Assembly (NCBI GenBank): GCA_018857735.1
Contig: JABMCL010002018.1
Coordinates: forward strand, 903,501 to 967,500
Length of the DNA stretch: 64,000 nt
Reading direction: 5' to 3'
Source of the DNA: Alviniconcha marisindica
Lineage: Eukaryota; Mollusca; Gastropoda; Provannidae
Shown here: positions 38,333 through 50,355 of the stretch, piece by piece
How positions within the stretch are numbered: the stretch's first letter is position 1
Layout of the letters: each line of letters starts with the position of its first letter
Made by a program: the position numbers and the translations under genes
Notes under the pieces: model-generated
What the model was told of the DNA's origin: nothing
The model's database searches: none
What the model saw: the letters and a program-made list of their open reading frames with translations, nothing else

Positions 38333-38546
38333 CCTGTGTTGCTAAATGCAGTGTGTGGGTGACGACAATTTGACAGCAATAATTATGTATGGAAGGATGC
38401 AAACCTTTTTGCTATGCAATGGTAAGTGTGGTATCTGTACCACAGATGTCCTACAGCTAGACAGCTGGACCTATTAACGTAATGAAGTGCAGAAATGTGT
38501 CTGGTGTGTGTTTTTATCTTTTGTGTCATGGAGTTAACTGGACAGC

Positions 38547-38930
38547 AAGGCCTGTCATGAAGGACAGAAGCATGCTTGACACACTGTGATAAATACAGGA
38601 CAGAAGCATGCTTGACACACTGTGATAAATACAGGACAGAAGCATGCTTGACACACTGTGATAAATACAGGACAGAAGCATGCTTGACACACTGGTAAAT
38701 ACAGGACAGAAGCATGCTTGACATACTGTGGTAAATACAGGACAGAAGCATGCTTGACACACTGTGGTAAATACAGGACAGAAGCATGCTTGACACACTG
38801 TGGTAAATACAGGACAGAAGCATGCTTGACACACTGTGGTAAATACAGGACAGAAGCATGCTTGACACACTGTGGTAAATACAGGACAGAAGCATGCTTG
38901 ACACACTGTGTCTGTGGTAAATACAGAGTA
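38547..38930. repeat. 36-bp tandem repeat
   Basis: About 11 copies of a unit with AGGACAGAAGCATGCTTGAC and ACACTGTGGTAAATAC, about 215 bp after the TRIQK stop and therefore probably in its 3' UTR. ORFs on both strands reflect the unit length being a multiple of three. Confidence 0.93.
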
Positions 38931-40130
38931 TAACAGTAAAACTCTTCATTGAGAAATCAATGAAGAAAGGGATGAAGCGCTGTACCAGTTTTCATATCCA
39001 GGAAAAGCCTAAACTGAGAAGGACAAACTTGTTTTGACTTTGCATTGGTAGAGGCAGTGCACGTATGGCGGTTAAGGAGAACTGACATGAAGAAACATGG
39101 GCCCTGTCAATAGGATTAGGAATGGACAGTAGTTTTTAACTCAGTTTCTGGTCCTGTTTTGCTCAAACAATCCATGTTTGAAAAGTCATGAAAACGTGTC
39201 TGTGAGTGCTGCCATTTTTGCCCAAGGCCAGAATGTGTTGCAAAAGTATCAAATAAATCACAAGCCAACTCGTTTCTGCTCTTCATTGGTAGGGAGTGAA
39301 GAAACGTAGCTGTGTCCCGAGGAGTTCATGTTTGAAGAAAGAAGAAGAGAGAAAGTACTGTATGAATACTGATAAAACAACCAAATGAAACCTGCAGATT
39401 TTTTGTTTTTGTTTTCAGACCCGCTTGTGTCTTTGCTTCTGTTCCCCTCTAATTCGACTGCAAGATTCATTTTGAGGAGTTTTCTGTTCCCCTCTAATTT
39501 GACTGCAAGATTTGTTTTGAGGAGTTTTCTGTTCCCCTCTAATTCGACTGCAAGATTTGTTTTGAGGAGTTTTCTGTTCCCCTCTAATTCAACTGCAAGA
39601 TTCGTTTTGAGGAGTTTTCTGTTCTCGTCTAATTTGACTACAAGATTTGTTTTTAGTTTTATGTTCCCCTTGAATCTGACTGCAAGATTCATTTTGAGGA
39701 CTTTTCTGTTTTCTTCTAATTTGACTACAAGATTCGTTTTGAGGAGGTTTTTGCTCCCTTCTAATTAGACTGCAAGATTCATTTTGAGGAGTTTGTGTGC
39801 AAAAGAGGTGGCATGTCGTATGAGTTTCAGTACACACTGTATTCTTTTTGAATTTTCTGAAGAATGATTAGACAAGCGAAAAGTTTTCATGGACAGAAAT
39901 GTGATTGACAGATATTGGTGGTATATTATATGCTCACATGTCTCTTGGCAGCTTTTTTTAAAATATTTTATTTTAATTTCCTTGAATTCCTTTTTTTAAA
40001 CACTTGATTAATCCATTTGTGCTGCTTGATTCAGTTATTACTGTATGTACATTTTAGTACTGTACTTTAATGTTTTGTCTTTCTGATATTCTTGTTGACA
40101 GCACACTGGAGAGAGAACAGAGGTAGCTAT
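38931..40130. other. Probable TRIQK 3' UTR and flank
   Basis: Includes a 45-bp tandem repeat at about 39430-39790 (GTTCCCCTCTAATT-GACTGC, AAGATT-GTTTTGAGGAG; about eight units, diverged) and an AATAAA near 39250 that could end the TRIQK mRNA. No coding exon. Confidence 0.6.
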
Positions 40131-40361
40131 GAAATTGTTTCCACACCAGAAAGTCATCCAGATGTCATGTATGATACTTTTTGCCTAGGCAAAAACTTTC
40201 CCTGTTGTTATGTGATATACTTTGAGTGTTTCTTTGTGTAGTATAAAATCAGGAGACTTGGTGATTGCTGAAATCAGCAGTTGTTTTATTTATGGACAGA
40301 CTTAGCTGGGGTTAACAACGAATGACCCAATATTTTTATGTACTTGCTTTTATCCTGCAGC

Positions 40362-40407
<46 letters not shown>

Positions 40408-41560
40408 TGTCATAATATTAGTGTTTTTGCCTGGTTTGTAAATTCATGACCCACAAATAACTTACAAGAAGACTTTTTTGTTTTGTTTTATTCCAATTTC
40501 CATGTACCAAAGACTTGCAGTATACTTTGGTTGGCTTTGTACTTAAGTGGTGGAACTACTTTAAAAATTGCAGATGATTTCCCCAGAAAAAAAGAAAACC
40601 CCCATCAAACAGCTTTTTTGTAGCTCTACTCAAACCTTCCTAGTTCTTGGCCTATGCAATATATGAGTTGATGTAATGAGGGATTTTCCTTCAAACTTTG
40701 CCAGGGTAGTCAGAGATGTTTCTCTGCTTTCCTTCATTTTTTTTCCCCCACATAGGTCAAAGAACTGAAAGAGTACTTGCTGTACTCACATAGTGTCTTA
40801 GATTATTTTAGATGGAACAAAATGAAGGGCATACCCAACACAGTGATTTGACCAAAGATTGTGGAACTGGCCCTATTTAAACAGAGATGAACTGGAATGG
40901 TTTAACTGACATCTCTCTTACTGATTGTTTTGCACAAAGTCCCATATGTTGCTTTGTATATCTGTTTTTTTTTAGTATATTCTGTTTTCATGTCACTTTA
41001 ATGTTGCTCTGTATTGCAACAAAGACCCTTTGTTTTGTCAAGCATGCAATTGAGTTGATTTTTGGGTCAAGTGTGTGCACAGTAGATTTTGTTTGTTTAT
41101 GAGTACATTACTACCGAAGAGAAAAGGAAAAAAAAGGTGTGACTGATTTACCTTATTTGTGACTTAATCAAGCTAATGATGCACTTGGGAATGTTTTGTA
41201 ATTTAGATTGGGGCGGGGAACTATGCAGTTGATTTTCCATCACTTATGGTGTGGTGTGGTGTGGTCTGAAATACGAAACAGCATAGTAGTAATTGTAACT
41301 GAACTTATGGTTTTTGAGTGTCCACAGCAGGATGACCAGTTTTCACCCAACAAACTGTAGTCAATACAGATTATAAGCTATGTTATGATGCTGCAGCTAT
41401 TGGTCAGTATGAAAAACATATCAGTTCATCCCCTTTAATGAATGATTTTTAAAATTTTAGGCAGCCATCTTCATGTGGGTGAATGTTTTCCAGTTATACT
41501 GAAATCTGTATTGCCATGTGACAGGGTCTGTTAAACAATTGATTTCAAGATTTTTAGTTT
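40131..41560. other. No gene seen
   Basis: AT-rich, with (TA)n at about 40363-40402. Nothing codes beyond short chance ORFs. Confidence 0.5.
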
Positions 41561-41564
41561 TTTG

Positions 41565-41730
41565 CCACTTTCTTTTCACACCATAAAGAGTATAATATAT
41601 TGCAATTTTGGAAGTTGTAAGAGGACACTTTCTTTTTACATCGTAAAATGTATAATATATTGCAATTTTGAAAGTTGTAGGAAGACACTTTCTTTTTACA
41701 TCATAAAGTGTATAATATATTGCAAACATA
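41565..41730. repeat. About 60-bp tandem repeat, 3 copies
   Basis: Three units with CTTTCTTTTTACATC-TAAA and GTATAATATATTGCAA; the ORFs in both directions are by-products. Confidence 0.85.
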
Positions 41731-41834
41731 CCGGTTGGATAACAAGTCTGTTGTGATGCAGATTTGCTGTAGTTTCTTTTTTTAGTGGCCCCTCAGACTG
41801 CAAGTCCTACTGAATACCCTGTTGGAGTTCAGTG

Positions 41835-42605
41835 AGCTGATTTACCAGTAGGTTTGCAACTGTAAACAGGCAGATGTTGGTTCGAGTCTGTTTCAGCTTT
41901 CCTGTCTCTTCAACAGTTGTGGTTTTTGGGCAATGTCTTTTGATTTTGCCCCTCACAATTTTTGTAGCATTAAGTAACTGGCTCTTACTGCTGCCTGCCT
42001 TAGTGAAGACTCATTCTGGTGGTGACAGTTTACTGTTAGGCATATCACACAACCCCCTGTGCCCAGGCCCCTTGATGATCTGGTTTCTGGTGGTGACAGT
42101 TTACTGTTAGGCATATCACACAACCCCCTGTGCCCAGGCCCCTTGATGATCTGGTTTCTGGTGGTGACAGTTTACTGTTAGGCATATCACACAACCCCCT
42201 GTGCCCAGGTCCCTTGATGATCTGGTTTCTGGTGGTGACAGTTTACTGTTAGGCATATCACACAACCCCCTGTGCCCAGGTCCCTTGATGATCTGGTTTC
42301 TGGTGGTGACAGTTTACTGTTAGGCATATCACACAACCCCCTGTGCCCAGGTCCCTTGATGATCTGGTTTCTGGTGGTGACAGTTTACTGTTAGGCATAT
42401 CACACAACCCCCTGTGCCCAGGTCCCTTGATGATCTGGTTTCTGGTGGTGACAGTTTACTGTTAGGCATATCACACAACCCCCTGTGCCCAGGTCCCTTG
42501 ATGATCTGGTTTCTGGTGGTGACAGTTTACTGTTAGGCATATCACACAACCCCCTGTGCCCAGGTCCCTTGATGATCTGGTTTCTGTGGATGTAAAGCCG
42601 AACAG
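41835..42605 (+). mobile_element. SINE A copy with tandemly expanded 3' half
   Basis: The head and body match family A in diverged form (GTTCGAGTCTGTTTCAGC, CTTCAACAGTTGTGG, CATTCTGGTGGTGACAGT). A unit of about 73 bp from TTCTGGTGGTGACAGTTTAC to CCTTGATGATCTGG is then repeated about eight times almost identically, before the normal tail (TCTGTGGATGTAAAGC) resumes. Confidence 0.85.
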
Positions 42606-43097
42606 TAGTTAGCGCCTTGTGTTTTTGCTCAGCAAAAAGATGTGCACTGTATAAGAGCTATCCATTATTAGTAGTAGTAGTTTTCAACTAGTTTTGAAAA
42701 TTGTCACTCTTACCCCATGCTTTCAGTAAGCAGAATGTTCTGCTACATTTTGTGGATTTGTACTGATGTACCAAAATAACGACAACAAAGAACAATGAAT
42801 TATACATACACGGAGACGTGTATGGTATGTGTGATTTTGGTCTGGATTTGTAATGTGAGTGGACAGAATACTCTGCAGTGTGCTGGACTTTGCATCAGGT
42901 TTTGTTTGAGTTGTGACTGAGGTACTGCCATTGGTAACAGCTCATTTCATTCATGTTTTTCAAATGCTTTGAGCTGTGGACATGTTTGTTTTGATTTGTG
43001 CACTGAATTATCTCCAAAGAATTAACGTACCAACAGTTGAAGACAGACACTTACAGATCATGGTGCCAGTGTGGGTGTGCATGCATGCATGCATGCA

Positions 43098-43134
<37 letters not shown>

Positions 43135-44900
43135 ATGTGTGTGTGCATGTGTGTGTGAGTGTGAAAGAGAGAGACAGAACTTAATTTTCAAATGGAGGCA
43201 GTCATGATTTTTTTTTGGCCTGTTTATTTATGCCATAAAATTGTTACCTACATACATTACATATGCTTATGCACATTTCTGTGTCACAACTGATATGTAC
43301 ATGCACAGTTTTTTTTAAATCAAGATCATGTACCAATTTTCGTGCTGTATGGTGTCCTCTGATTTAAAAAACAACACTTGGTTATGGTTTATACAGTTGT
43401 ACAAACAGTATTTATGTTTGTATACTATGACAAATCAGGGCAGGAATATGGACAATGGCAAATCACATGTCTATATAGTTTCCACCATTGTAGACAAGTC
43501 AAGACAAACTGATTTTATTTTTTAATGAACAATGTTGCAGGGTAATAAAACTAATATTTACATATTCACAGTCTATGCACAATTGTCATGTTGATAAAGT
43601 CAATAAAAGCATACCAACAAATTCAAGTGTCAGGTTCTTACTAAATTGACTTTAGTGTAGACTTGTATTTATTTGTTCCCCTTATACAATAGTAATGTTA
43701 TAATGCTGGAATCAAACACTCATATTTCTGTGAATGCAAAATTTGCTTTATGGCATCACAGCTTTAGACATGTATATAATTATAATGAATCTTGATTTGT
43801 GAGTATTATTCTGTGTAGCTACAAGAGGGGGTCCACGTTTGGTGATCAAGGTAGTGTGAAAATATAGCGGGTGATGCTGCCAAACTCTTGTTGCCATTTG
43901 TTTATTGAAAAAAACAAAAACAAAAAACAACAGCTGTGGATTACAAGCTTAGCAAGTTTGCAAATTATTTAATTGTTATTGATTTGCTAATTTATAAGTT
44001 ATCTACTTGTTACTGAGGGGTGCTTTGGGTGTAATGCTGATGACTATGGTATACTTACATGTTTGTACCTACTGGTCTTTAAATAAAATCCTGTATCAGT
44101 TACATAGCTAGTTACCATTGCATAAAAGTTGAAAGCACAAGATCAGTCACAAAATACAGTTGTTTATAAAACTTTACAGCACATCATTTGCTAAATACAA
44201 CTGCATAAAACCTGAAAGTACTACATTGTTTACAAAATGCAGTTGCATCAAACTTAAAAACAAAATGCAGTTGCATCAAACTTGAAAACACAGTCATTTT
44301 GTTCTCTGCTGTGCTCATGTGATGAAAGGTGTGTTGCATTGCATTGATAGTTGAACAACATGATAATGACAAATGGATTGACTTAATTTAAATGGGCATT
44401 ACTTGATGTGCAAAATGTTTGAATAGTTTTACATTTATTTTACACAAGTAGTAGTGCTGAGGTTTATGCTTAATTACATGACAGATTGTTTTGTTAATGC
44501 ATAGGACACGACAGACTTTTTTTTATTTTTTTTATGAGGGTGGGGCATACTAAAGTTCTTGGAGAAAGCAGCCTGTCCAGTATGATATAAATTGATTAGA
44601 CAGATATGTAATTAATTTTCAAAGCCCAGTCAACCATGAAAAGTAATCAGAAGTGAAAAACCCATGACAAAGCATCAGTGACAATAACAAATCTAAAAAA
44701 TCGTTTTAAATTGTTTCACAATGGTTGATGATACGAGTGGAATATTGTTGTTTTATTTTTATTTTTGTATGTTTGTTGTTGTTTTTAACAAGGGAAATAT
44801 TGAAGGGACTAACTCTTCAGTAATATGTGTATGTATACACAGTTTGCTTTCTACTTGTGCATGGACTAATTTTGCAGATTTGAATTGAGAAAGGGTTCCT
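42606..44900. other. No gene seen
   Basis: AT-rich intergenic DNA. GCATGCATGCATGC then (TG)n at 43081-43160. Several AATAAA motifs on plus (43604, 44085), without an ORF to serve. Confidence 0.5.
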
Positions 44901-44903
44901 AGG

Positions 44904-45050
44904 ATGGGCGGGAGGACCCTGGGGGAGAGATCCTTTCAATACATTGGACCTGTGCTCTGGAACTCCCTTCCTCTCTCTGTCAGGCATTCATCTTCAATCT
45001 CTTCTTTTAAGTCTAAACTGAAAACCCATCTCTTCTCCTCTGCATACTGA
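44904..45050 (+). pseudogene. 3' end of a non-LTR retrotransposon reverse transcriptase ORF
   Basis: The frame reads GGRTLGERSFQYIGPVLWNS, then LPLSVRH, SSISSFKSKLKTHLF and a stop at 45048-45050. The G-R-F-Y-GP-LWNSLP and FK--LK--LF pattern is the conserved C-terminus of many LINE ORF2 proteins. Nothing longer is intact upstream, so it is a 5'-truncated insertion; its short 3' UTR runs into microsatellites. Confidence 0.85.
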
Positions 45051-45079
45051 TCTGTCGTTTTACCAATCCATCACCAGTA

Positions 45080-45080
45080 A

Positions 45081-45148
<68 letters not shown>

Positions 45149-45240
45149 TGCATGCGTGCGTGCATGCATGCGTGATGAAATGAGTGTATCCTTATATCTT
45201 TGTAAGCGGATTATTATTATTATTATTATTATTATATGTA
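45080..45240. repeat. (TG)n and (ATT)n in LINE 3' tail
   Basis: TG tract 45082-45146, GCATGCGTG variants, then (ATT)n at 45209-45235 after TTGTAAGCGGATT; AAGCG followed by an (ATT)n tail is typical of LINE 3' ends. Confidence 0.85.
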
Positions 45241-45769
45241 TATATGAGAAGAGTTTTGAAATGTCCATCTGATTTTGATTGTCCTGAGGTACCCTGTGCA
45301 GTTGACAAGATCTCTTGACCCCAAAGTACACTGAGGCCACCCAGCTGCATTTGCTTTGTCTGCTGCCATAATGTGTATTTGCACTGAACCACTTACTGCT
45401 TAACTTAATTACCACTTAAGAAAGCAGAAGCTGTTAGTTGTAAAAGCTGCAAACATGAAAGTAATAAAAACAAACAAAAAGTGATAAAAACAACAAAAAC
45501 GTGGCTTTAAAAGCAACAAAACAAATTAGAAAATAATAATAATAGCAAAATTAAACGAAAAGTATTAAAAATCACCTCTACAAACAGTACCACAAGTAAT
45601 TTCAAATTGTCTTCTTATTTGCCTCCCCACTTTACCCTTCCTCAGCCCTCGTTACATTCCTTCTATCCACCTGTGTGTGTGTGTGCGTGTGTACACGCAC
45701 ACGACTGAGGAATACAATATTATGATTATATAATTATCGTTTTTGAGGTTTTGATGTATACATTATCAT

Positions 45770-45850
45770 TGATCCTGAAAAGCGCTGTGTGCTCACCCTT
45801 GTCGGTGAGATACGGCGCTGTAGAAATAACTCTATCGTTATTATGATTAA
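45770..45850 (+). mobile_element. Second LINE 3' tail relic
   Basis: AAAGCGCTGTGTGCTC, then GATACGGCGCTGTAGAAATA and TATCGTTATTATGATT, resembling the GCGCTGTA-AAAT-ATTATT ending of local LINEs. No coding part remains. Confidence 0.55.
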
Positions 45851-46134
45851 ATGCAAACAAAAAGTATTCAATTCAGTAACTAGGTTAATATGCAGTACGT
45901 TACGTGACGCAGAACACGCATACGTGCGCTCGATGGAGGAGACATGACGCCGAGATTTCGTCTTGGGCCGACATTAATTTTCCGGCTGCGAGCAAGGGCG
46001 ATACTACTAAAGTGGCAGCTGTCGTTGGTGAGTTGTGGGGCGGAGTCCTGCTGTGCATGTCATGGTGTGGGGCATCTTTGGCCTCGCGCGTCGCTTCTGG
46101 CATTCCTTTGAGACCGACAGGCTTACGGCTTCAT

Positions 46135-48125
46135 TCAGCCCACCTTGGGATCCTGCAAACAAGGAAACACTGAGACTGAATGGTACGTTCCTGCTGAACA
46201 CTGAGACTGAATGGTACGTCCCTGCTGAACAATGAGACTGAATGGTACGTCCCTGCTGAACACTGAGACTGAATGGTACGTCCCTGCTGAACACTGAGAC
46301 TGAATGTTACGTCCCTGCTGAACAATGAGACTGAATGGTACGTCCCTGCTGAACACTGAGACTGAATGTACGTCCCTGCTGAACATGAGACTGAATGGTA
46401 CGTCCCTGCTGAACACTGAGACTGAATGGTACGTCCCGCTGAACACTGAGACTGAATGGTACGTCCCTGCTGAACACTGAGACTGAATGGTACGTCCACG
46501 CTGAACACTGAGATTGAATGGTACGTCCACGCTGAACGCTGAGACTGAATGGTACGTCCATACTGTTGGAGTTGACTAGACTTGTATCTTTTCACCTGTA
46601 GTCCCCGCCAACTGAACGCTGATACGATTGCTTAGTTGCCGATTCCTCTGTCCTGCGTCAGCCCACATGGTAATGCTCATGTCCAAACGATGTTATCATT
46701 AAACTAATGGTACGTTCCGCTGTGAGCCTGAGCCTCACATGCGCTCGGTTTCCCGATGTGTATTCATAAACAAATGGTACGTCCCGGCTTGACCTAAGCC
46801 TCACCTCTTGACTTTCCCGATGTGGTATTCATCAAACACTGAGATGATAGTTAATTGTACCCGGCTTATCCTAATACCTCGCCTGCTTGAGTTTCCCCGA
46901 TGTGGTATTCATCAAACACAAGGTGGGTGTCGAGCATAATTAATTGTATCCTAAAGCCTCACCTGCTTGAATTCCCCGGTGTGGTATTCATCAAACACAA
47001 GGTGGATGTTAAGCATAATTGTACCTCCCGTTATCCTAATACCTCACCTGCTTGAGTTCCCCGATGTGGTATTCATCAAACACAAGGTGGATGTCAAGTA
47101 ATTGTCCCGCCTTACCAAACCTATGCTTGAGTTTCCCCGAGGTGGTATTCATCAAACACAAGTTTTCAAGATAATTGTACCCGCCTTATCCTATACCTCA
47201 CCTGCTTGAGTTTCCCCGAGGTGGTATTCATCAAACACAAGGTGGGTGTCAAGCATAATTGTACCCGCCTTATCCTATACCTCACCTGCTTGAGTTTCCC
47301 CGAGGTGGTATTCATCAAACACAAGGTGGGTTAAGCATAATTGTACCCGCCTTATCCTAATACCTCACCTGCTTGAGTTTCCCCGAGGTGGTATTCATCA
47401 AACACAAGGTGGATGTTAAGCATAATTGTACCCGCCTTATCCTAATACCTCACCTGTTTGAGTTTCCCCGAGGTGGTATTCATCAAACACAAGGTGGGTG
47501 TCAAGCATAATTGTACCCGCCTTATCCTAATACCTCACCTGTTGAGTTTCCCCGAGGTGGTATTCATCAAACACAAGGTGGGTGTCAAGCATAATTGTAC
47601 CCGCCTTATCCTAATACCTCACCTGCTTGAGTTTCCCCGAGGTGGTATTCATCAAACACAAGGTGGGTGTCAAGCATAATTGTACCCGCCTTATCCTAAT
47701 ACCTCACCTGCTTGAGTTTCCCCGAGGTGGTATTCATCAAACACAAGGTGGGTGTCAAGCATAATTGTACCCGCCTTATCCTAATACCTCACCTGCTTGA
47801 GTTTCCCCGAGGTGGTATTCATCAAACACAAGGTGGGTGTCAAGCATAATTGTACCCGCCTTATCCTAATACCTCACCTGCTTGAGTTTCCCCGAGGTGG
47901 TATTCATCAAACACAAGGTGGGTGTCAAGCATAATTGTACCAGGCTTTACCCTGAAGCCTCACCTGCTTGAGCTTCCCGATGTAATAGTCGTCCAGCATG
48001 CGGTGGGCATCAGGTGAGTGACCTTTGTCCCAGAAGGCAGCCGAGGCCTCGCCCCCTGCGTACTCCAGAATGATGTCGGCACCACCGGGGTGCTGCAACA
48101 CAGAACACACATACTGTAGACCATG

Positions 48126-48184
<59 letters not shown>

Positions 48185-50355
48185 AACGAACAGGGAGAAG
48201 GCAGGAGGAAGGCTCTGTTTTGTTTTTTGTTCTCCCCGACCCACATTGTAGCCCTATCTCCAACTCGTGACCCTGATCCAAAAGCCAACATTGTAACCCT
48301 TTCTCGAACTCGTGACGCTGGTCCAAAACCCAACATAGTAGCCCTGTCTCCATCTCATGACCCTGATCCAAAACCACACTGTAGCCCTATCTCCAACTCT
48401 TGACCCCGATCCCAAACCCCACATTGTAGCCCTGTTTCCAACTCGTGACCCTGATCCCAAAACCTACACGGTAGCCCTAGTTTTAGATCAGTGCCCTGAT
48501 CCCAAGATTTGGGCACCAAGTTGGCCGGGGTCCGGCGACGGACTCACACTGACCGACAACTTCTTGGCAGCCATAGGACTGAGGACTGAAGACAGTACCG
48601 ATTGCATCGAACGCAGGAGAAGAAGAATACCCTGTCCCAAACATCTGAGCGATATGCCTCCACACCCACCACATTTGTTGTTGTTGTTTTGGCTCATTTT
48701 TGAGAAACAACTTCGTGGGAAAGCAGCCAGTTTGAGCCGGTCTGGCCTAGCGGTAAGGCGTTAGGCTGGTAAGCGGAAGGACCTCGGTCGATACCGCTTC
48801 GGCTCTCCTTTCTCTTCAAAAGGTTGTGGTTTGTGGACACTGTCTTGTGACTTTGTCCATCACTTCCTACTGAAACATTAAAATGGCTCTTATCGTTGCC
48901 CATCTTAATGCAGGAATCATTCTGGTGGTGACAGTGTAGCGATAGGTATATAATCCTCTTACCCCACCTCCAACCCCCCCCCCCCCCCTTCTCCCCGTCC
49001 CTAATAAGCCTTATGGTTTCTGTGGACGTTAAGCACCATGTTTACTTACTTACTTACTGGGGAGTGAGGGAAGCAGGTTGGAAGCATGAATGAAGAGTCA
49101 CAAGTCAGAGGTTGCTATAACATAACCTTTATTTACACCAACCAGGAAACAGTGTAGGCTCTCCCCTGAATCAGATGCATTGGTGACCAGGTAACGCGCA
49201 CACTAAAAGGCGACCTGCTTCTGCAGGGACACTGGGGGAAAGAGGACGCGGCGGTAGGTAGGTAGTGATGCTTAATGTCCTCAGATGTCAGTTGACATAT
49301 TAGGGACAAGCTGAGACCAACGCCGAAGCACGGTTCAATATAGCTTTACGTCCACGGAAACCAGAAGGCTCGTTAGGACGGACAGCCCAGGACGGCCACC
49401 TCGACTCTCACACAGCTCCTGAACTATAGGGACGCGGCGGTGAAGTGTTGCTTAATGTCCTCAGATGTCAGTTGACATATTAGGGACAAGTTGTGACCAA
49501 TGCCGAAGCACGGTTCAATAATTCTTTACGTCCACGGAAACCAGAAGGCTCGTTAGGACGGACAGCCCAGGACGGCCACCTCGACTCTCACACAGCTCCT
49601 GAACTAGGGACGCGGCGGACTCAGCGCGCAAGTTTTAACACTTTAGATAATTGGGGCCATAAAATTCCCACCCAATCAAAAAAGAGAAAGGACGACAGGA
49701 CGACAGGAAAGAAAAGGTTAAAGGGTCATGGCCCTGGACACACACAATGCACTCAGTTACATATATATTTGTAATAACGCTAACATTGAGAAAGGTGATT
49801 GGTCAGAGGCCAGAAGACGTAGCCCTGACAACATAATGCCATGGGGGGGGGGGGGGGGGGGGGGGGTATTCAGTATATAAAAAACATTAAAAAAAACATT
49901 CTCTCCGGTCGTTCTCGGAGGCAAACCGGTGGTGGTTCAGGCTAAACAACTTGCTTGCACTGTTCAATTCTTGGTTGGTTGGTTGAAGTGTTGCTTTACG
50001 TCCGCAGAAACCGTAGGCTTATTAGGGACGGGAGCCCAGGCCGGCCACCTCGACTTTCACACAGCTCCTGAGCTCTATCCGATTCTAGTAAGTAAGTAAG
50101 TAAACATGGTGCTTAACGTCCACAGAAACCATACGGCTTATTAGGGACGGTTCCGATTCTAAACGCTTGAGTTTTTCAACTACTGACCTCGGCAAGGAAT
50201 CTGGTGACGTCATAGACTTTGTCCTCGACGATGATCCAGCAGGAGTTGGCGTCACAGTGGTGCATGACGTCATGCCGGGTGTAGGTGGGCGTGATGTTCT
50301 CGCGGTTGTGCAGACTCTCCATTTGAAGAGGAGTAGTTTGAACCAGGGTTGTCAT
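46135..50355 (-). CDS. Cytochrome b5-domain protein, short soluble form
   Basis: Three phase-0 coding exons: 50355-50188, 48092-47964 and 46152-46135 (last one encodes only DPKVG and stop). Protein 104 residues. The b5 core is complete: TRHDV, CWIIVEDKVYDVTRFLAE, the haem ligand motif HPGG (57-60), ILEYAGGEAS, the second haem histidine in DKGHS (about 79-83), and MLDDYYIGKL. b5 proteins carry electrons to desaturases, hydroxylases and P450s. Microsomal b5 is about 130 residues with a C-terminal membrane anchor; here the tail is absent, so a soluble protein or an unseen alternative last exon is possible. Start: ATG at 50355 with an in-frame TAA 12 bases upstream; a second in-frame ATG lies at 50322. 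The acceptor of the first coding exon is duplicated (50382 and 50462). The tiny last exon is the least certain part. Confidence 0.82.
46170..46565. repeat. 31-bp tandem repeat
   Basis: About 13 units with ACTGAGACTGAATGGTACGT and CCCTGCTGAAC, in cytochrome b5 intron 2, starting about 17 bp from the acceptor of the last exon. Single-base indels between units move the frame, hence overlapping ORFs. Confidence 0.93.
46700..47963 (-). repeat. About 86-bp minisatellite built from cytochrome b5 exon 2 end and donor
   Basis: About 14 units. On the coding strand each has GGGGAAACTCAAGCAGGTGAG, nearly the exon end GGGAAGCTCAAGCAG|GTGAG, then intron sequence GGTACAATTATGCTTGACAC, which also follows the true exon. 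The array abuts the real donor. Units near the exon are near identical; far ones (before 47100) are degraded. Confidence 0.92.
48126..48183. repeat. (GA)n microsatellite
   Basis: About 28 GA units in cytochrome b5 intron 1, about 35 bp upstream of the exon 2 acceptor. Confidence 0.97.
48238..48510. repeat. About 57-bp tandem repeat
   Basis: About five diverged units with TGTAGCCCTATCTCCAACTC and TGACCCTGATCC-AAACC in cytochrome b5 intron 1. Confidence 0.85.
48738..49060 (+). mobile_element. SINE A, best-preserved copy
   Basis: Head GGCCTAGCGGTAAGGCGTTA and CCTCGGTCGATACCGCTTCG, body and tail as in the 21178 copy, ending GGACGTTAAGCACCATG and an (ACTT)n tail TTTACTTACTTACTTACT. Intron 1 of the cytochrome b5 gene. 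Confidence 0.9.
49244..49618 (-). mobile_element. Element B dimer with triplicated target site
   Basis: Two copies of element B separated and flanked by (G)GGACGCGGCGG at 49244-49254, 49429-49440 and 49607-49618, i.e. TSD-B-TSD-B-TSD. The first has a (GGTA)n end next to its target site. Inside cytochrome b5 intron 1. Confidence 0.85.
49843..49866. repeat. Poly-G run
   Basis: About 24 consecutive G, followed by TATTCAGTATATAAAA. Possible G-quadruplex or assembly-sensitive homopolymer. Confidence 0.9.
49980..50155 (-). repeat. Partial element B and SINE A tail pieces
   Basis: 49985-50076 is a shortened B copy (TGCTTTACGTCCGCAGAAAC through CAGCTCCTGAGCTC). 50093-50152 is an (AAGT)n-tailed SINE A end (AACATGGTGCTTAACGTCCA, GGCTTATTAGGGACGG). 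Both lie near the first coding exon of the cytochrome b5 gene. Confidence 0.75.

Noticed and set aside
45904..46173. 89-codon plus ORF
   Set aside because: No domain, no splice context, and it overlaps the last cytochrome b5 exon in antisense.
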